From contig NZ_OEPZ01000003.1 of the NCBI RefSeq assembly GCF_900240315.1, positions 1 through 64,000 of the forward strand: 64,000 nt of DNA. The letters run 5' to 3'. Positions 50,668-61,613 of the stretch are shown here, piece after piece. The position numbers were made by a program, and so were the translations under genes. The first letter of the stretch is position 1; the number at the start of each line of letters is the position of its first letter. The stretch comes from Dorea phocaeensis (GTDB lineage Bacteria > Bacillota > Clostridia > Lachnospirales > Lachnospiraceae). The notes beneath the pieces are model-generated. The model searched no databases, was not told the DNA's origin, and worked only from the letters and a program-made list of their open reading frames with translations.

Positions 50668-53600
50668 TTAGTCAAAAAAACCTACCTGTTTTCCATAATC
50701 TAAAAGATTATCTATGATTTCCTGATCAGGTTCTTTCCATGCAAAACCCATTTTTTCGAGAAGAATTTTAGTCTTATCCTTTACAAATCTAAACATGGTT
50801 GGCATATGCCACGGTAGAAAATCAATATATGCAATAAGATTATTTATCTCTTGCATTTTTGAGTTATCCGTTCCTTCTTCATATATCGGTAAAAAATAAT
50901 CCCACATATCTTCATAAGGTCGTAAAACAACATTTTCCCCATATTTTTGTATCATTTTTCCCATATGTGTAAATGATAAAAGTTCCGTGTTCTCAATATG
51001 ATAAGTTTCATTATTTAGGTTTTTTCTAGTTGCCAGTAAATAAATAGCTCTAGCTGCACTGTCCACATATGTCAAATCAACCGTTTTTTGTTCAGATAAC
51101 GGAAGAATTCCTAAGCGTAAAAAGCTTCTCGTTAAAATGTAAAATGCATTCTGTTCTATATTTTTTTGGAATTTTCCTCCTTTCAACTCACAAGAAATAT
51201 TTCCCATTCTAAAAATATTAATATTGTAGCCTTCATCTCTCGCTGCACGCATTAAAGTTTCAGCCTCATACTTTGTTTTTGCATAATTATTATCAATTAC
51301 CTGTCCAACATTGAATTCGCTCTCTGAAAACAGCACCTCCTTTTTATCTGGCACAGAACCAAATCCTACATGCTTGGTTGAGATATGAAAAATCTTTATA
51401 TTTTTCTTTTTCTCCGCAAATTTTAGGATATTACTACAGGTTAATACATTACTTTTATACATTACTTCGTATAGTCCCAAATGTGATACAATTGCTGCAC
51501 AGTTAAAAATGCAATCTACTTTTGAACGTAAAATTTCATATGTTTCTTCCTCCAATCCGAATTTTGGGATAGATGCATCACCAACTACAACATGTATTCT
51601 TTGTTCCCATGCAGGATTATACTTATCGAAGAACTCCAAAGTCTCTCTTAAACGTTTACCTGCACTTTCTTTACTTTGTCCACGTATTATTGCATAAATC
51701 TCCACATCTGTATTTGATAAAAACTCATATAAGATATGAGAGCCTAAAAATCCTGTCGCTCCAATAAAAAGCATCGTTCTATATTCTTCCTCGGTTTCAA
51801 GTTCAATCTCATTATAGTCTTTATCAATTTTTTCTAAATAATTTCGATAAGACTCAAGATACTCTGTAGTTGGATATTGTAAAACATGCTCCATTTCCTT
51901 AAACTGATTTTTTAAAAAATCGAAATATATCTGAGGTTCTTTTTTTCGTAACATTTTACTCAGAGAAGCAATATTCCTATATAAGTACAATTCTTTTATA
52001 CTTATTTGATATTTCTGTGTTAGTTTTGAAAATACTTTCATTGCAGAAAGAGAATCCCCGCCCATCTCATAAAAGTCATCATATATACCAATATCAGATA
52101 AATTAAGAACTTCTTTCCATATTTTAAGTACTTCTTTTTCTTTTACAGTTCTAGGATCTATGCATTTTCCTATTTGCTTGGTTTTAAATTCAGGTTTTGG
52201 CAGTTTATTCCTGTCTACCTTTTCATTAGCCGTAAGGGGAATTCCTCCAATTTGTTCAAAGCATTTTGGAATCATATAATCCGGCAATTTACTCCGAAGC
52301 ATATCTTGCAATTCTTTAGAATCTATATTGTTTTCAGATACAAAGTACCCACATAAATATTTCTTTCCGAGATCATCCTCCCAATCAACTACTACACAAT
52401 TTTTAACTTTCGGGTGTTTAAGTAATTGATTTTCAATTTCACCTATTTCAATTCTGTGCCCTCTAATTTTAATCTGAGAATCTTTTCTTCCTTGAAAAAT
52501 GATAATTCCACTTTTTAATAAAACACCATAATCACCCGTTCTATAAATTCTTCCATATTTCGGATGTACAATAAATGCTTTATTCGTTTTCTCCTGATCT
52601 TTAAAATATCCTTGTGCTACCCCCTTTCCTCCAATATATAATTCTCCCGATACTCCTACCGGGCACTCCCTACCTTCATAGTTCAGAACATAATAAGTCT
52701 GGTTTGCCAATGGTTTACCATATGGAATACTTTTCCATTCTGGATCCACGTAATCCACTGGGTAGTAGATAGACCAAATTGATCCTTCCGTTGCTCCGCC
52801 AAGACTAACCACTCTGGCATTTTCACATACCTTTTTTATAGCATTTGGCATATTTACTGGAATCCAATCACCACTTAAAAGAACCGTATTTATCGTTGGA
52901 AACAGCCTCTCATTTCCAATGCCATTAAGGAACATTTCCATAATGGCTGGGACAGAATTCCAAACTGTGATTCCTTCTTTCTCCACTATTCTTTCCAAAT
53001 ATGAAATATCATGGATATCTTCAATTTCAACTAACTTTGCTCCCGTTGATAAACTTCCGAATATATCATATACCGAAAGATCAAAGCACATTGATGATAA
53101 ACCAATTATCTTGTCTGTGTTATCAATGCTAAATTTTTGATTAATGTCTAGCACTGTATTCATTACAGCACTCTGCGTAATTACAACTCCTTTAGGAACA
53201 CCTGTACTTCCCGATGTATAAATCAAATAAGCAATGTCCTCCGGATGATATGTAATATCTAATGCTGTATCAGAATACTGATTAATATTATAAGTTTCAT
53301 AAAATTCAGGCTCTAATAAATACGCGCTTCCACTATTTGACAAAATATACTCTTGGCGTTCTTTAGGATAAGTAGGGTCTATAGCTACATAAGCTGCCCC
53401 AGCCTTTAGAATACCAACTATGTTCATAATAGTTTCTTTTTTTCTTTTGCCCATAACACCAATAATATCACCTGATTTTACACCACTACTTATTAAATAA
53501 TGTGCTATCTGATTTGACTTTTTATCTAATTCTACACATGTCATTTCACCTTCTATATCTGATACAATTACATGTTCTGGATATTTTGAAGCTACTTTTT

Positions 53601-56600
53601 TAAATTCTCTCTGTATTGTTGTCTCCTCAATATCGCATTGTGTGTCGTTATATTTTTGTATAATAGCTTCATCGTCTTTCGCAGGTCGTAACAGCTCACT
53701 GTACGGCTTATCTAAATTTTTTAATGCGTTTATATACTGCAAAAACATGGTGCCGATTACTTCTTCATCAAAAAGTTCTTCTATATAGTCCCATGTTATA
53801 GATAAGCCCTCCTTCGTTTCCATAACTTGATAATCCAAATATACTTGCGATGTCTGGCTAACCCCCATCTTTATTTCTCCGAGATCATTGATTGTCGCAT
53901 TATCCTCTGAATCTATAGAGAACAATAAACTTGTGAATACTACCGGCATAATAGCCTGCTGTTGCATATTCTTTCGTTTTGCCAGTTCTCGAATTACATT
54001 TATACCATCATAGTGTCTATGCTCCAAAGCGTCCATCATTTGCTTCTGTACCCGTTGTGCAAGATCCCATAAATTAGACATTTCTCCGAGTTTAACATCA
54101 AGCAGTATTACAGAAGTAAAGTCACCTATAATATTATTTACATTAGGATTAAATGGATATCTTGTAAATACAGTTACATTAATTGTTAAATCTTTTTGGT
54201 TACTCCAATATCCCAATACTGCAGCATATACGCTACACAGCAAAGCAGAGGTGGTAATTTCTCTGTTTCTTGCTTCTTTCTTAATATTCTCCCATATATT
54301 ATTATTAATAATTTCTTGCTGCCTTTTGAAGTGTGGATTTTTTACTTCAGACAATTCTTTTTTCAAAGGCAACTCTGGGGCTGGTGCCAGTAAATCAATT
54401 CTATCTGTCCAATAGCCTTTATCCTCCATATATATATCACTATTCTTAAATTCTTCTAATGCATGCACATAATCTTTATAATCAAATTTCTGCTGCATAC
54501 TTGATGTCGCTTCGTAGTCATACTCTCTTTTCAACTCTCTGACAAGAATCCGCATGCTACTTCCATCCGCAATCAACAAATCAATCCCAATGAATAAGTA
54601 ATATTCCTGAGAGTTAATTTTAAATGCTTTAAACTCAAATAAAGGCCATTTTTCTACATCAAATACATAATGGGACATTCTGGAGCGTTCCATTAGAATC
54701 TTTTCCTGCTGTTCTTTTTTACTGCATAAGCTTAAATCTTCCACTGTGATTGAGTACTCTGGAACATATTTTAAGACTCTTTGCATACCACTTTTTGAGA
54801 AAACCGTCCTAAACATCGATTGTTCTTTAATTGTCCTATTAAGACTTTTTTCCAATTTTTTTATATCTAATTTAGTCAATACTTCATAATAGCCATGTGT
54901 TGAAATACCTCCCAAATCAAATTCATCATTTCTTCCTAATAGATACGCCATCTGAACATCTGTTAAAGGGAACTCCTCATATTCATCTCCCGTAGTATGA
55001 GAATATTTCGGATATTCATACTTCTGCTTCTTGCTTTTTCCATTCTCAATAAGTTTTGCCAGCTTTTCAGGTGTATTAGCGTATAAAAACTCTTTATAGG
55101 AAATCCCCACTTTTAGTCGCTCAGAAATACAGCTCATAGCCCTAACCATTTTTATAGAATCTCCACCATTTCCTAAAAAACTATCCTTTATACTAACCTC
55201 ATCAAGATTTAAAATCTCTTTCCAAATATTGACAAGCTCTCTTTCGGTTTTTGTTCGAGGATAAATAATCTTTCGAGATTCGTTGTTATTAAAATTATGT
55301 TTAACTAATTTCTTTTTTTCTACCTTTCCATTTAGATTTAAAGGAATTTCTTCAATCCGTTCAAAGAACTTCGGCACCATATACTCAGGCAGAGTTTCTC
55401 CCAGAAAAGAACTTAATTCCTCGGTATCAATTTCGGTGTCCGATACTACATAGGCGCATAAATATTTCTTCTTGTTTTCGTCTTCCCAGTCTACCACAGC
55501 GCACTTTCTAACTGACTTATGCTGTAACAGACGGCTTTCTATTTCTCCCAATTCGATTCTATGACCGCTGATCTTTACCTGGTAATCTTTTCTTCCCTGA
55601 AAAATGATGTATCCTTTCTCTGTCATTACACCATAATCACCTGTTCTATATATCCGTCCATATGCCGGATGTTCGATAAATGCTTCTGCTGTCTTTTCCG
55701 GGTCCCGGTAGTATCCCTGTGCCAATCCTTTTCCGCCAATATATAGTTCTCCCGTTACTCCTATCGGGCAATCCTCCAGCCTATAATTCAGCACATAATA
55801 CGTCTGGTTAGCTAACGGCATGCCATACGGGATGCTTGTCCATTCTGGATTCACTTCTCCTATCGGATAATAAATAGACCAAATCGACGCTTCCGTAGCT
55901 CCTCCAAGGCTGACTACTTCAGCATTTTCATATTCTTTTCTAATTCTATCCGGCAGGTTTACAGGAATCCAGTCTCCACTGAGAAGCACCAAACGAAGAC
56001 TGCTCTCCTCCAGGCTAACGTTAACCTGGCTGCTTTCCTCCATTGACCAGAAATCTGTTTCCTCCTGTACTGTATTATCCAGCATCATCTCCATAATCGC
56101 AGGAACAGAATTCCATATAGTGATCCCTTCCTCTTTGATAACTTTTGCCAGGTTATAGACATCATGGATATCCGGAACCTCTACCAAGGTTGCACCTGTT
56201 GAAAGGCAGCCAAAAATATCATACACCGAAAGGTCAAAACACATAGATGACAGGCCTATAATCTTGTCCTCTGCTGTGACATGAAACTTCTGGTTTATAT
56301 CAAGTACAGTATTCATAACTGCCCCTTGAGTAATTGAAACACCTTTTGGGGTTCCGGTGCTGCCTGATGTATAAATGATATAAGCCAGATCGTAAGGAGT
56401 ATATCCAATGGCTGGCGGTTCAGATGAATATTCACAAATTTCTTCACGTTCATAAAAATCTGCATCTAAACACATCACACTTTCGCTGTGAGACAGTATG
56501 TATTTTTTCCGTTCTTCCGGATATTCCGGATCTATCGCCACATAGGCAGCACCCGCTTTTAAAATTCCAAGGATATTAATAATGGTTTCTTTTCTTCTAT

Positions 56601-59600
56601 TCCCTAAAACAGCAATAACATCCCCTCTCTTTATTTTCTGGTTCAATAAATAGTTTGCAATTTGTGAAGATTGCTTATCCACTTGATGGCAAGTTACACC
56701 CCCAGTATTATCTGCAATAAGAATCTTTTCAGGATATTTTTCTGCTATTTTTTTAAATGTTGTCTGTATCGGCAATATTGGCATATCCAGCTTCGTATCA
56801 TTATAGGCTGTAAATACTTCCTGTTCTTTTGAATCTAAATGAGGCATGGAAATTACATTCTTTGATAAACTTTCGACAATATTAATGTACTGTTTAAACA
56901 TAGTACTTATCATATTTGGCGTAAACAATTCCTTAATGTAGTCCCATGTAATCAACAATCCTTCTTTAGTTTCCATCACTTGATAGTCCAAGTATACCTG
57001 AGAGGTTTGACTAACTCCCATTTTAACTTCACCCAAATCTTCTATGGTTACTATATCACCTTCCTCCATAGAAAAGAGAAGACTCGTAAAGACAACTGGC
57101 ATAACTGCCTGTTCTTTCATTTCTGCTTGTTCTGCAATTTTACGAATCACATTCATTCCATCATAATGCCTATGCTCCAGAGCATCCATTAATTGATTTT
57201 GAATCTCACTGGCTAATTTCCAAAAATCACTTCTACCAAGCAAATTAACCCGTAATAAAATTACTGAAGTAAAATCTCCAACTATGTCTGTAACACCTTC
57301 ATTAAATGGATACCTGGTAAAAACTGTAACATTAATAGTCAATTCAGGTTGATTGCTCCAGTATCCTAAAACTAAAGCATATGCGGTACATAAAAGTGTA
57401 GATGTTGTTATGCCTTTCTTTTTTGCTTCCTTTTGAAGAACATTCCATTCTGATTTTGGTATCACTTTCTCAATTCTTGCAAACTGAGGTTTTCTAATTA
57501 CACTTGGATCTTTTTGTAATGGAAGCATTGGCGCCGGTGGAATCAGAGATATTTGTTCCATCCAATAATCTTTATCTTCCTTATATGTACTGCTTTCACT
57601 AAAATCATTTAATGCCTCTACATAGTCTTTAAATGTAAAAGCATTCTGTCTATTCTTGTCAAACCTATCGTAGTAAAAGTCTAACAGTTGTCTAATAAAT
57701 ATTCTAACACTTCCTCCATCTGCTATTAACAAATCAATCCCTACAAAAAGATAATATTCCTCCTCATCAGTTCGAAATGCTTTAAACTCAAATAGAGGCC
57801 ATTTTTCTGTATCAAATACATAATGGGACATTCTTTGTCTTTCTGTTTTAATAACATTCTCCTGTTCTTCATCCGTATACCCTCTAATATCATTTTCAGA
57901 GATTCTATATCTGGGCACCTCTTTCAATATTTTTTGTGTACCGCTTTTACTAATAATTGCCCGTAACATTGGCTGGATTTCAATAACTTTATTAAGGCTT
58001 TCTTCTAATTTTCTTATATTCAAGTGTGTCAATATCTCATAATATCCGTGTGTAGAAATACCACCTAAAGCAATTCCCTCGTTTCTCCCTATTAAATAAG
58101 CCATTTGGACATCTGTTAAAGGAAACTCATCATATTCAGTATCCACATTATGTTCTTTATGCTTATAAATAGTCTCCTTTAAAATTCCTTTTTTTCCTTC
58201 TATTAGTGATGCCATTTTTTCTATTGTATTAGCAGTTATAAATTCTCTAAACGATATTTTAACGTGAAATTCTTCAGTAATTTTTCCTAGAACAGCGACC
58301 ATCTTTATAGAATCTCCACCTATTCTTAAAAATTGATCTTTAATCCCTATTTTCTGTATTCCAAGAATTTCTTCCCATATAATTGCCAATCTTTTTTCTG
58401 TTTGTGTATGTGGAAAAACTTTCTCTTGCGTCTTGATTGTCTGTTTGGGCTTTTTTAGCTCTTTCCTTAGAACTTTTCCATTTAGATTTAAAGGAACTTC
58501 TTCAATCCGTTCAAAGAACTTCGGCACCATATACTCAGGCAGAGTTTCTCCCAGAAAAGAACTTAATTCCTCGGTATCAATTTCGGTGTCCGATACTACA
58601 TAGGCGCATAAATATTTCTTCTTGTTTTCGTCTTCCCAATCTACCACAGCACACTTTCTAACTGACTTATGCTGTAACAGACGGCTTTCTATTTCTCCTA
58701 ATTCGATTCTATGACCGCTGATCTTTACCTGGTAATCTTTTCTTCCCTGGAAAATGATGTATCCTTTCTCTGTCATTACACCATAATCGCCTGTTCTATA
58801 TATCCGTCCATATGCCGGATGTTCGATAAATGCTTCTGCTGTCTTTTCCGGGTCTCGGTAGTATCCCTGTGCCAATCCTTTTCCGCCAATATATAGTTCT
58901 CCCGTTACTCCTATCGGGCAATCCTCCAGCCTATAATTCAGCACATAATACGTCTGGTTAGCTAACGGCATGCCATACGGGATGCTTGTCCATTCTGGAT
59001 TCACTTCTCCTATCGGATAATAAATAGACCAAATCGACGCTTCCGTAGCTCCTCCAAGGCTGACTACTTCAGCATTTTCATATTCTTTTCTAATTCTATC
59101 CGGCAGGTTTACAGGAATCCAGTCTCCACTGAGAAGCACCAAACGAAGACTGCTCTCCTCCAGGCTAACGTTAACCTGGCTGCTTTCCTCCATTGACCAG
59201 AAATCTGTTTCCTCCTGTACTGTATTATCCAGCATCATCTCCATGATCGCAGGAACAGAATTCCATATAGTGATCCCTTCCTCTTTGATAACTTTTGCCA
59301 GGTTATAGACATCATGGATATCCGGAACCTCTACCAAGGTTGCACCTGTTGAAAGGCAGCCAAAAATATCATACACCGAAAGGTCAAAACACATAGATGA
59401 CAGGCCTATAATCTTGTCCTCTGCTGTGACATGAAACTTCTGGTTTATATCAAGTACAGTATTCATAACTGCCCCTTGAGTAATTGAAACACCTTTTGGG
59501 GTTCCGGTGCTGCCTGATGTATAAATGATATAAACCAGATCGTAAGGAGTATATCCAATGGCTGGTGGTTCAGATGAATATTCACAAATTTCTTCACGTT

Positions 59601-61539
59601 CATAAAAATCTGCATCTAAACACATCACACTTTCGCTGTGAGACAGTATGTATTTTTTCCGTTCTTCCGGATATTCTGGATCTATTGCCACATAGGCAGC
59701 GCCCGCTTTTAAAATCCCTAAAATATTAATAATAGTTTTTCTACTGCGTGTTCCAATTACCGCTACAATACTACCTTTTGAAATATTTCTTTTCAAAAGA
59801 TAATTTGCTATTTGAGTGGACTTTTCATCTAGCTCAGCACATGTTGTTCTTCCCGTAGAGTCTACGACAATATACTTATCTGAATATGCTTTAGCTATTA
59901 ATTTAAACATATCCTGAATCGTAGTTTCTGGTATATCAGTCTGAGTCTGATTATAAGTATTGATAGTTTTCTTATCATTTTTTGATATCTCCGGATACTG
60001 TAAATTTTCATCCATGATACTTTTTACCAATGCTATATATTGTCTAAACATCTTCTTAATCATTTCCGAATCAAACAGTTCAGCCATATAGTCCCAGTTA
60101 AGTACTATTCCATTTTTCGTTTCCGAAATCTGAGCGTCTAAATATACCTGAGATGTTTGACTTATTGAATATTTTATCTCTCCCAATGCATCTACTGTTA
60201 AATTTTTATCCCCATATAACATACTTGTAAATACAACTGGCATAATACTGCCTGACGGAGTATCACTTTCCCTCATCAAATCTCTAATAAACTCTATTCC
60301 ATCATAACTACGGTGCCCTAATCCTCCTAATAACCGTCTTTGAATCATCTTTGCATTTTCCCAAAATGATTTTGTAGCATCAACAGAGGAATCCAGTAAT
60401 ACAATTTTAGTAAATTCACCAATAGCATTTTTAGCATCTATCCCCGTCGGGCGATCCATTGTTGTAAGATTGATAGATAAATTTTTTTGATTACTCCAAA
60501 ATCCCAAGATATAGGCGTACGCCGTAATAAAAGCAATAGAAGGACTAACATTATTCTTAGCTGTTATTTCACAGATTTCGTTATATGTCTTTCTATCTAT
60601 AATTTCCTGAATTCTTTTAAAGTTTTTCGCTTTTACATCCCTAACATTTTGCCTTAATTTTAGATTTGGTGCTGCTGGGAAATCATCTAATTTAGAAAGC
60701 CAATATTTCTTGTCAACTTTATATTTTTTTGAGTCCCGCATTCCTTTCTGCTTCAAATAATAATCCTCTATATCAAAAATATTTTCTAATTTTCCTTTTC
60801 CTTTTGCATAATCATTCCATTGAGACATAAAAATGCCAATACTTGCACCATCCATAATTAACAAATCTAAATGGACAAAAAGATATGTTTTATTTTCCTG
60901 TATTCCTGTTAAAGCTACAATCTTAAACAACGGCCATTTATTTGCTTCTAGTACACACTGTGATAATGTATTACGGATTGTGATTATTTTATTTTCTATA
61001 ATCTCCGCTGAACAATTCTTACAATCATCACTTTCAATAATATATCGAGGCGTCTGCTCTAAAAGCATATGTTCTCCATTTTCCAACACTAAAGTTCTTA
61101 AAACTGGTTGCTTTTTTATTAATTCATTTATTCCGTTTTCTAATTCATTGATCGTATATTCTGTGACTATTTCATAATATGCATGTGTTGAAATTCCGCC
61201 TAAATCATATTCTTGATTTCGCCCAATATAATAAGCTTCCTGAACAACGGATGGGGGAATTATTTTACCTTTATCCTTTAGCTTTTCATTTTCTTTCTTA
61301 TTTAATATTTGTGCAATATATGAAGCTATATTTCTTACTGAAGCCATTTCAATAAATTCCTCTGGTTCTATCTCTAATGAAAAAACCTCCGAAATTTTAC
61401 CTAGTAATTGAAACATTGTTAAAGAACTTCCACCAATATTAAAAAACTCATCCTCTGCTGAAACTTCCTGTCCAAGTACTTCTTTCCAAAATCCTAATAG
61501 GGTTTTTGTAATTGTTTCTTTATCCATTTCTCTAGTCAT
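50668..61539 (-). CDS. Three-module cysteine NRPS: PCP-(Cy-A-PCP)x3-R
   Basis: A 3,623-residue synthetase; ATG 61539 behind GGAGG. Approximate layout: loading PCP 5-80 (GGSSL), Cy1 95-520, A1 540-1030, PCP1 1045-1115 (IGGDSI), Cy2 1140-1570, A2 1590-2080, PCP2 2095-2165 (NGGDSI), Cy3 2195-2620, A3 2640-3125, PCP3 3130-3200 (MGGDSL), reductase 3255-3623. Each Cy has DxxxxDxxS (DLLIMDGAS, DLLIADGGS, DLLIADGSS) and the late SQTSQVYLDYQV motif. Each A domain shows the cysteine code DLYNLSLIWK (FDLSVYDIFG, WNSVPA, LLSGD, SLGGATE, SIW). The reductase has GATGFLGSH and YAKTK. It should turn three cysteines into thiazolines on an acyl starter and release an aldehyde or alcohol. No epimerase or methyltransferase is seen. 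Confidence 0.93.
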   Translation of the reverse strand: MTREMDKETITKTLLGFWKEVLGQEVSAEDEFFNIGGSSLTMFQLLGKISEVFSLEIEPEEFIEMASVRNIASYIAQILNKKENEKLKDKGKIIPPSVVQEAYYIGRNQEYDLGGISTHAYYEIVTEYTINELENGINELIKKQPVLRTLVLENGEHMLLEQTPRYIIESDDCKNCSAEIIENKIITIRNTLSQCVLEANKWPLFKIVALTGIQENKTYLFVHLDLLIMDGASIGIFMSQWNDYAKGKGKLENIFDIEDYYLKQKGMRDSKKYKVDKKYWLSKLDDFPAAPNLKLRQNVRDVKAKNFKRIQEIIDRKTYNEICEITAKNNVSPSIAFITAYAYILGFWSNQKNLSINLTTMDRPTGIDAKNAIGEFTKIVLLDSSVDATKSFWENAKMIQRRLLGGLGHRSYDGIEFIRDLMRESDTPSGSIMPVVFTSMLYGDKNLTVDALGEIKYSISQTSQVYLDAQISETKNGIVLNWDYMAELFDSEMIKKMFRQYIALVKSIMDENLQYPEISKNDKKTINTYNQTQTDIPETTIQDMFKLIAKAYSDKYIVVDSTGRTTCAELDEKSTQIANYLLKRNISKGSIVAVIGTRSRKTIINILGILKAGAAYVAIDPEYPEERKKYILSHSESVMCLDADFYEREEICEYSSEPPAIGYTPYDLVYIIYTSGSTGTPKGVSITQGAVMNTVLDINQKFHVTAEDKIIGLSSMCFDLSVYDIFGCLSTGATLVEVPDIHDVYNLAKVIKEEGITIWNSVPAIMEMMLDNTVQEETDFWSMEESSQVNVSLEESSLRLVLLSGDWIPVNLPDRIRKEYENAEVVSLGGATEASIWSIYYPIGEVNPEWTSIPYGMPLANQTYYVLNYRLEDCPIGVTGELYIGGKGLAQGYYRDPEKTAEAFIEHPAYGRIYRTGDYGVMTEKGYIIFQGRKDYQVKISGHRIELGEIESRLLQHKSVRKCAVVDWEDENKKKYLCAYVVSDTEIDTEELSSFLGETLPEYMVPKFFERIEEVPLNLNGKVLRKELKKPKQTIKTQEKVFPHTQTEKRLAIIWEEILGIQKIGIKDQFLRIGGDSIKMVAVLGKITEEFHVKISFREFITANTIEKMASLIEGKKGILKETIYKHKEHNVDTEYDEFPLTDVQMAYLIGRNEGIALGGISTHGYYEILTHLNIRKLEESLNKVIEIQPMLRAIISKSGTQKILKEVPRYRISENDIRGYTDEEQENVIKTERQRMSHYVFDTEKWPLFEFKAFRTDEEEYYLFVGIDLLIADGGSVRIFIRQLLDFYYDRFDKNRQNAFTFKDYVEALNDFSESSTYKEDKDYWMEQISLIPPAPMLPLQKDPSVIRKPQFARIEKVIPKSEWNVLQKEAKKKGITTSTLLCTAYALVLGYWSNQPELTINVTVFTRYPFNEGVTDIVGDFTSVILLRVNLLGRSDFWKLASEIQNQLMDALEHRHYDGMNVIRKIAEQAEMKEQAVMPVVFTSLLFSMEEGDIVTIEDLGEVKMGVSQTSQVYLDYQVMETKEGLLITWDYIKELFTPNMISTMFKQYINIVESLSKNVISMPHLDSKEQEVFTAYNDTKLDMPILPIQTTFKKIAEKYPEKILIADNTGGVTCHQVDKQSSQIANYLLNQKIKRGDVIAVLGNRRKETIINILGILKAGAAYVAIDPEYPEERKKYILSHSESVMCLDADFYEREEICEYSSEPPAIGYTPYDLAYIIYTSGSTGTPKGVSITQGAVMNTVLDINQKFHVTAEDKIIGLSSMCFDLSVYDIFGCLSTGATLVEVPDIHDVYNLAKVIKEEGITIWNSVPAIMEMMLDNTVQEETDFWSMEESSQVNVSLEESSLRLVLLSGDWIPVNLPDRIRKEYENAEVVSLGGATEASIWSIYYPIGEVNPEWTSIPYGMPLANQTYYVLNYRLEDCPIGVTGELYIGGKGLAQGYYRDPEKTAEAFIEHPAYGRIYRTGDYGVMTEKGYIIFQGRKDYQVKISGHRIELGEIESRLLQHKSVRKCAVVDWEDENKKKYLCAYVVSDTEIDTEELSSFLGETLPEYMVPKFFERIEEIPLNLNGKVEKKKLVKHNFNNNESRKIIYPRTKTERELVNIWKEILNLDEVSIKDSFLGNGGDSIKMVRAMSCISERLKVGISYKEFLYANTPEKLAKLIENGKSKKQKYEYPKYSHTTGDEYEEFPLTDVQMAYLLGRNDEFDLGGISTHGYYEVLTKLDIKKLEKSLNRTIKEQSMFRTVFSKSGMQRVLKYVPEYSITVEDLSLCSKKEQQEKILMERSRMSHYVFDVEKWPLFEFKAFKINSQEYYLFIGIDLLIADGSSMRILVRELKREYDYEATSSMQQKFDYKDYVHALEEFKNSDIYMEDKGYWTDRIDLLAPAPELPLKKELSEVKNPHFKRQQEIINNNIWENIKKEARNREITTSALLCSVYAAVLGYWSNQKDLTINVTVFTRYPFNPNVNNIIGDFTSVILLDVKLGEMSNLWDLAQRVQKQMMDALEHRHYDGINVIRELAKRKNMQQQAIMPVVFTSLLFSIDSEDNATINDLGEIKMGVSQTSQVYLDYQVMETKEGLSITWDYIEELFDEEVIGTMFLQYINALKNLDKPYSELLRPAKDDEAIIQKYNDTQCDIEETTIQREFKKVASKYPEHVIVSDIEGEMTCVELDKKSNQIAHYLISSGVKSGDIIGVMGKRKKETIMNIVGILKAGAAYVAIDPTYPKERQEYILSNSGSAYLLEPEFYETYNINQYSDTALDITYHPEDIAYLIYTSGSTGVPKGVVITQSAVMNTVLDINQKFSIDNTDKIIGLSSMCFDLSVYDIFGSLSTGAKLVEIEDIHDISYLERIVEKEGITVWNSVPAIMEMFLNGIGNERLFPTINTVLLSGDWIPVNMPNAIKKVCENARVVSLGGATEGSIWSIYYPVDYVDPEWKSIPYGKPLANQTYYVLNYEGRECPVGVSGELYIGGKGVAQGYFKDQEKTNKAFIVHPKYGRIYRTGDYGVLLKSGIIIFQGRKDSQIKIRGHRIEIGEIENQLLKHPKVKNCVVVDWEDDLGKKYLCGYFVSENNIDSKELQDMLRSKLPDYMIPKCFEQIGGIPLTANEKVDRNKLPKPEFKTKQIGKCIDPRTVKEKEVLKIWKEVLNLSDIGIYDDFYEMGGDSLSAMKVFSKLTQKYQISIKELYLYRNIASLSKMLRKKEPQIYFDFLKNQFKEMEHVLQYPTTEYLESYRNYLEKIDKDYNEIELETEEEYRTMLFIGATGFLGSHILYEFLSNTDVEIYAIIRGQSKESAGKRLRETLEFFDKYNPAWEQRIHVVVGDASIPKFGLEEETYEILRSKVDCIFNCAAIVSHLGLYEVMYKSNVLTCSNILKFAEKKKNIKIFHISTKHVGFGSVPDKKEVLFSESEFNVGQVIDNNYAKTKYEAETLMRAARDEGYNINIFRMGNISCELKGGKFQKNIEQNAFYILTRSFLRLGILPLSEQKTVDLTYVDSAARAIYLLATRKNLNNETYHIENTELLSFTHMGKMIQKYGENVVLRPYEDMWDYFLPIYEEGTDNSKMQEINNLIAYIDFLPWHMPTMFRFVKDKTKILLEKMGFAWKEPDQEIIDNLLDYGKQVGFFD
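55324..56560. repeat. Near-identical A-domain repeat, copy in module 2
   Basis: This 1.2 kb stretch is nearly identical at base level to 58474-59710, exactly 3,150 bases (1,050 codons) away, with only a handful of substitutions. It covers most of A2, from the A3 motif region to the PCP linker. Sequence on both sides diverges sharply, and the repeat looks less AT-rich than its flanks. Confidence 0.9.
58474..59710. repeat. Near-identical A-domain repeat, copy in module 1
   Basis: Partner of 55324-56560. It includes the same unusual insert in the A domain (DFWSMEESSQVNVSLEESSL) that module 3 lacks. Recent gene conversion or module duplication inside the open frame is the simplest reading. Confidence 0.9.
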
Positions 61540-61613
61540 CTTTTAATAGCCTCCTTCTGTTTCTTTTGATCAATTTTCAAAATTAATTCTTTGATGCTAA
61601 ATTGCTCTAATGG
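61540..61613. other. Intergenic gap between ligase and NRPS
   Basis: A 74-base gap holds the GGAGG site of the NRPS and no terminator, so the ligase and NRPS genes are probably co-transcribed. Confidence 0.5.

Noticed and set aside
50668-61539. Rightward ORFs of 60-114 codons within the NRPS gene
   Set aside because: They lie antisense to strongly conserved NRPS domains, lack ribosome binding sites, and two are copies of each other because of the internal repeat.
50668-61539. Reading the three condensation-type domains as ordinary C domains
   Set aside because: All lack HHxxxDG and have DxxxxDxxS plus the late SQTSQVYLD motif, which define heterocyclization domains.
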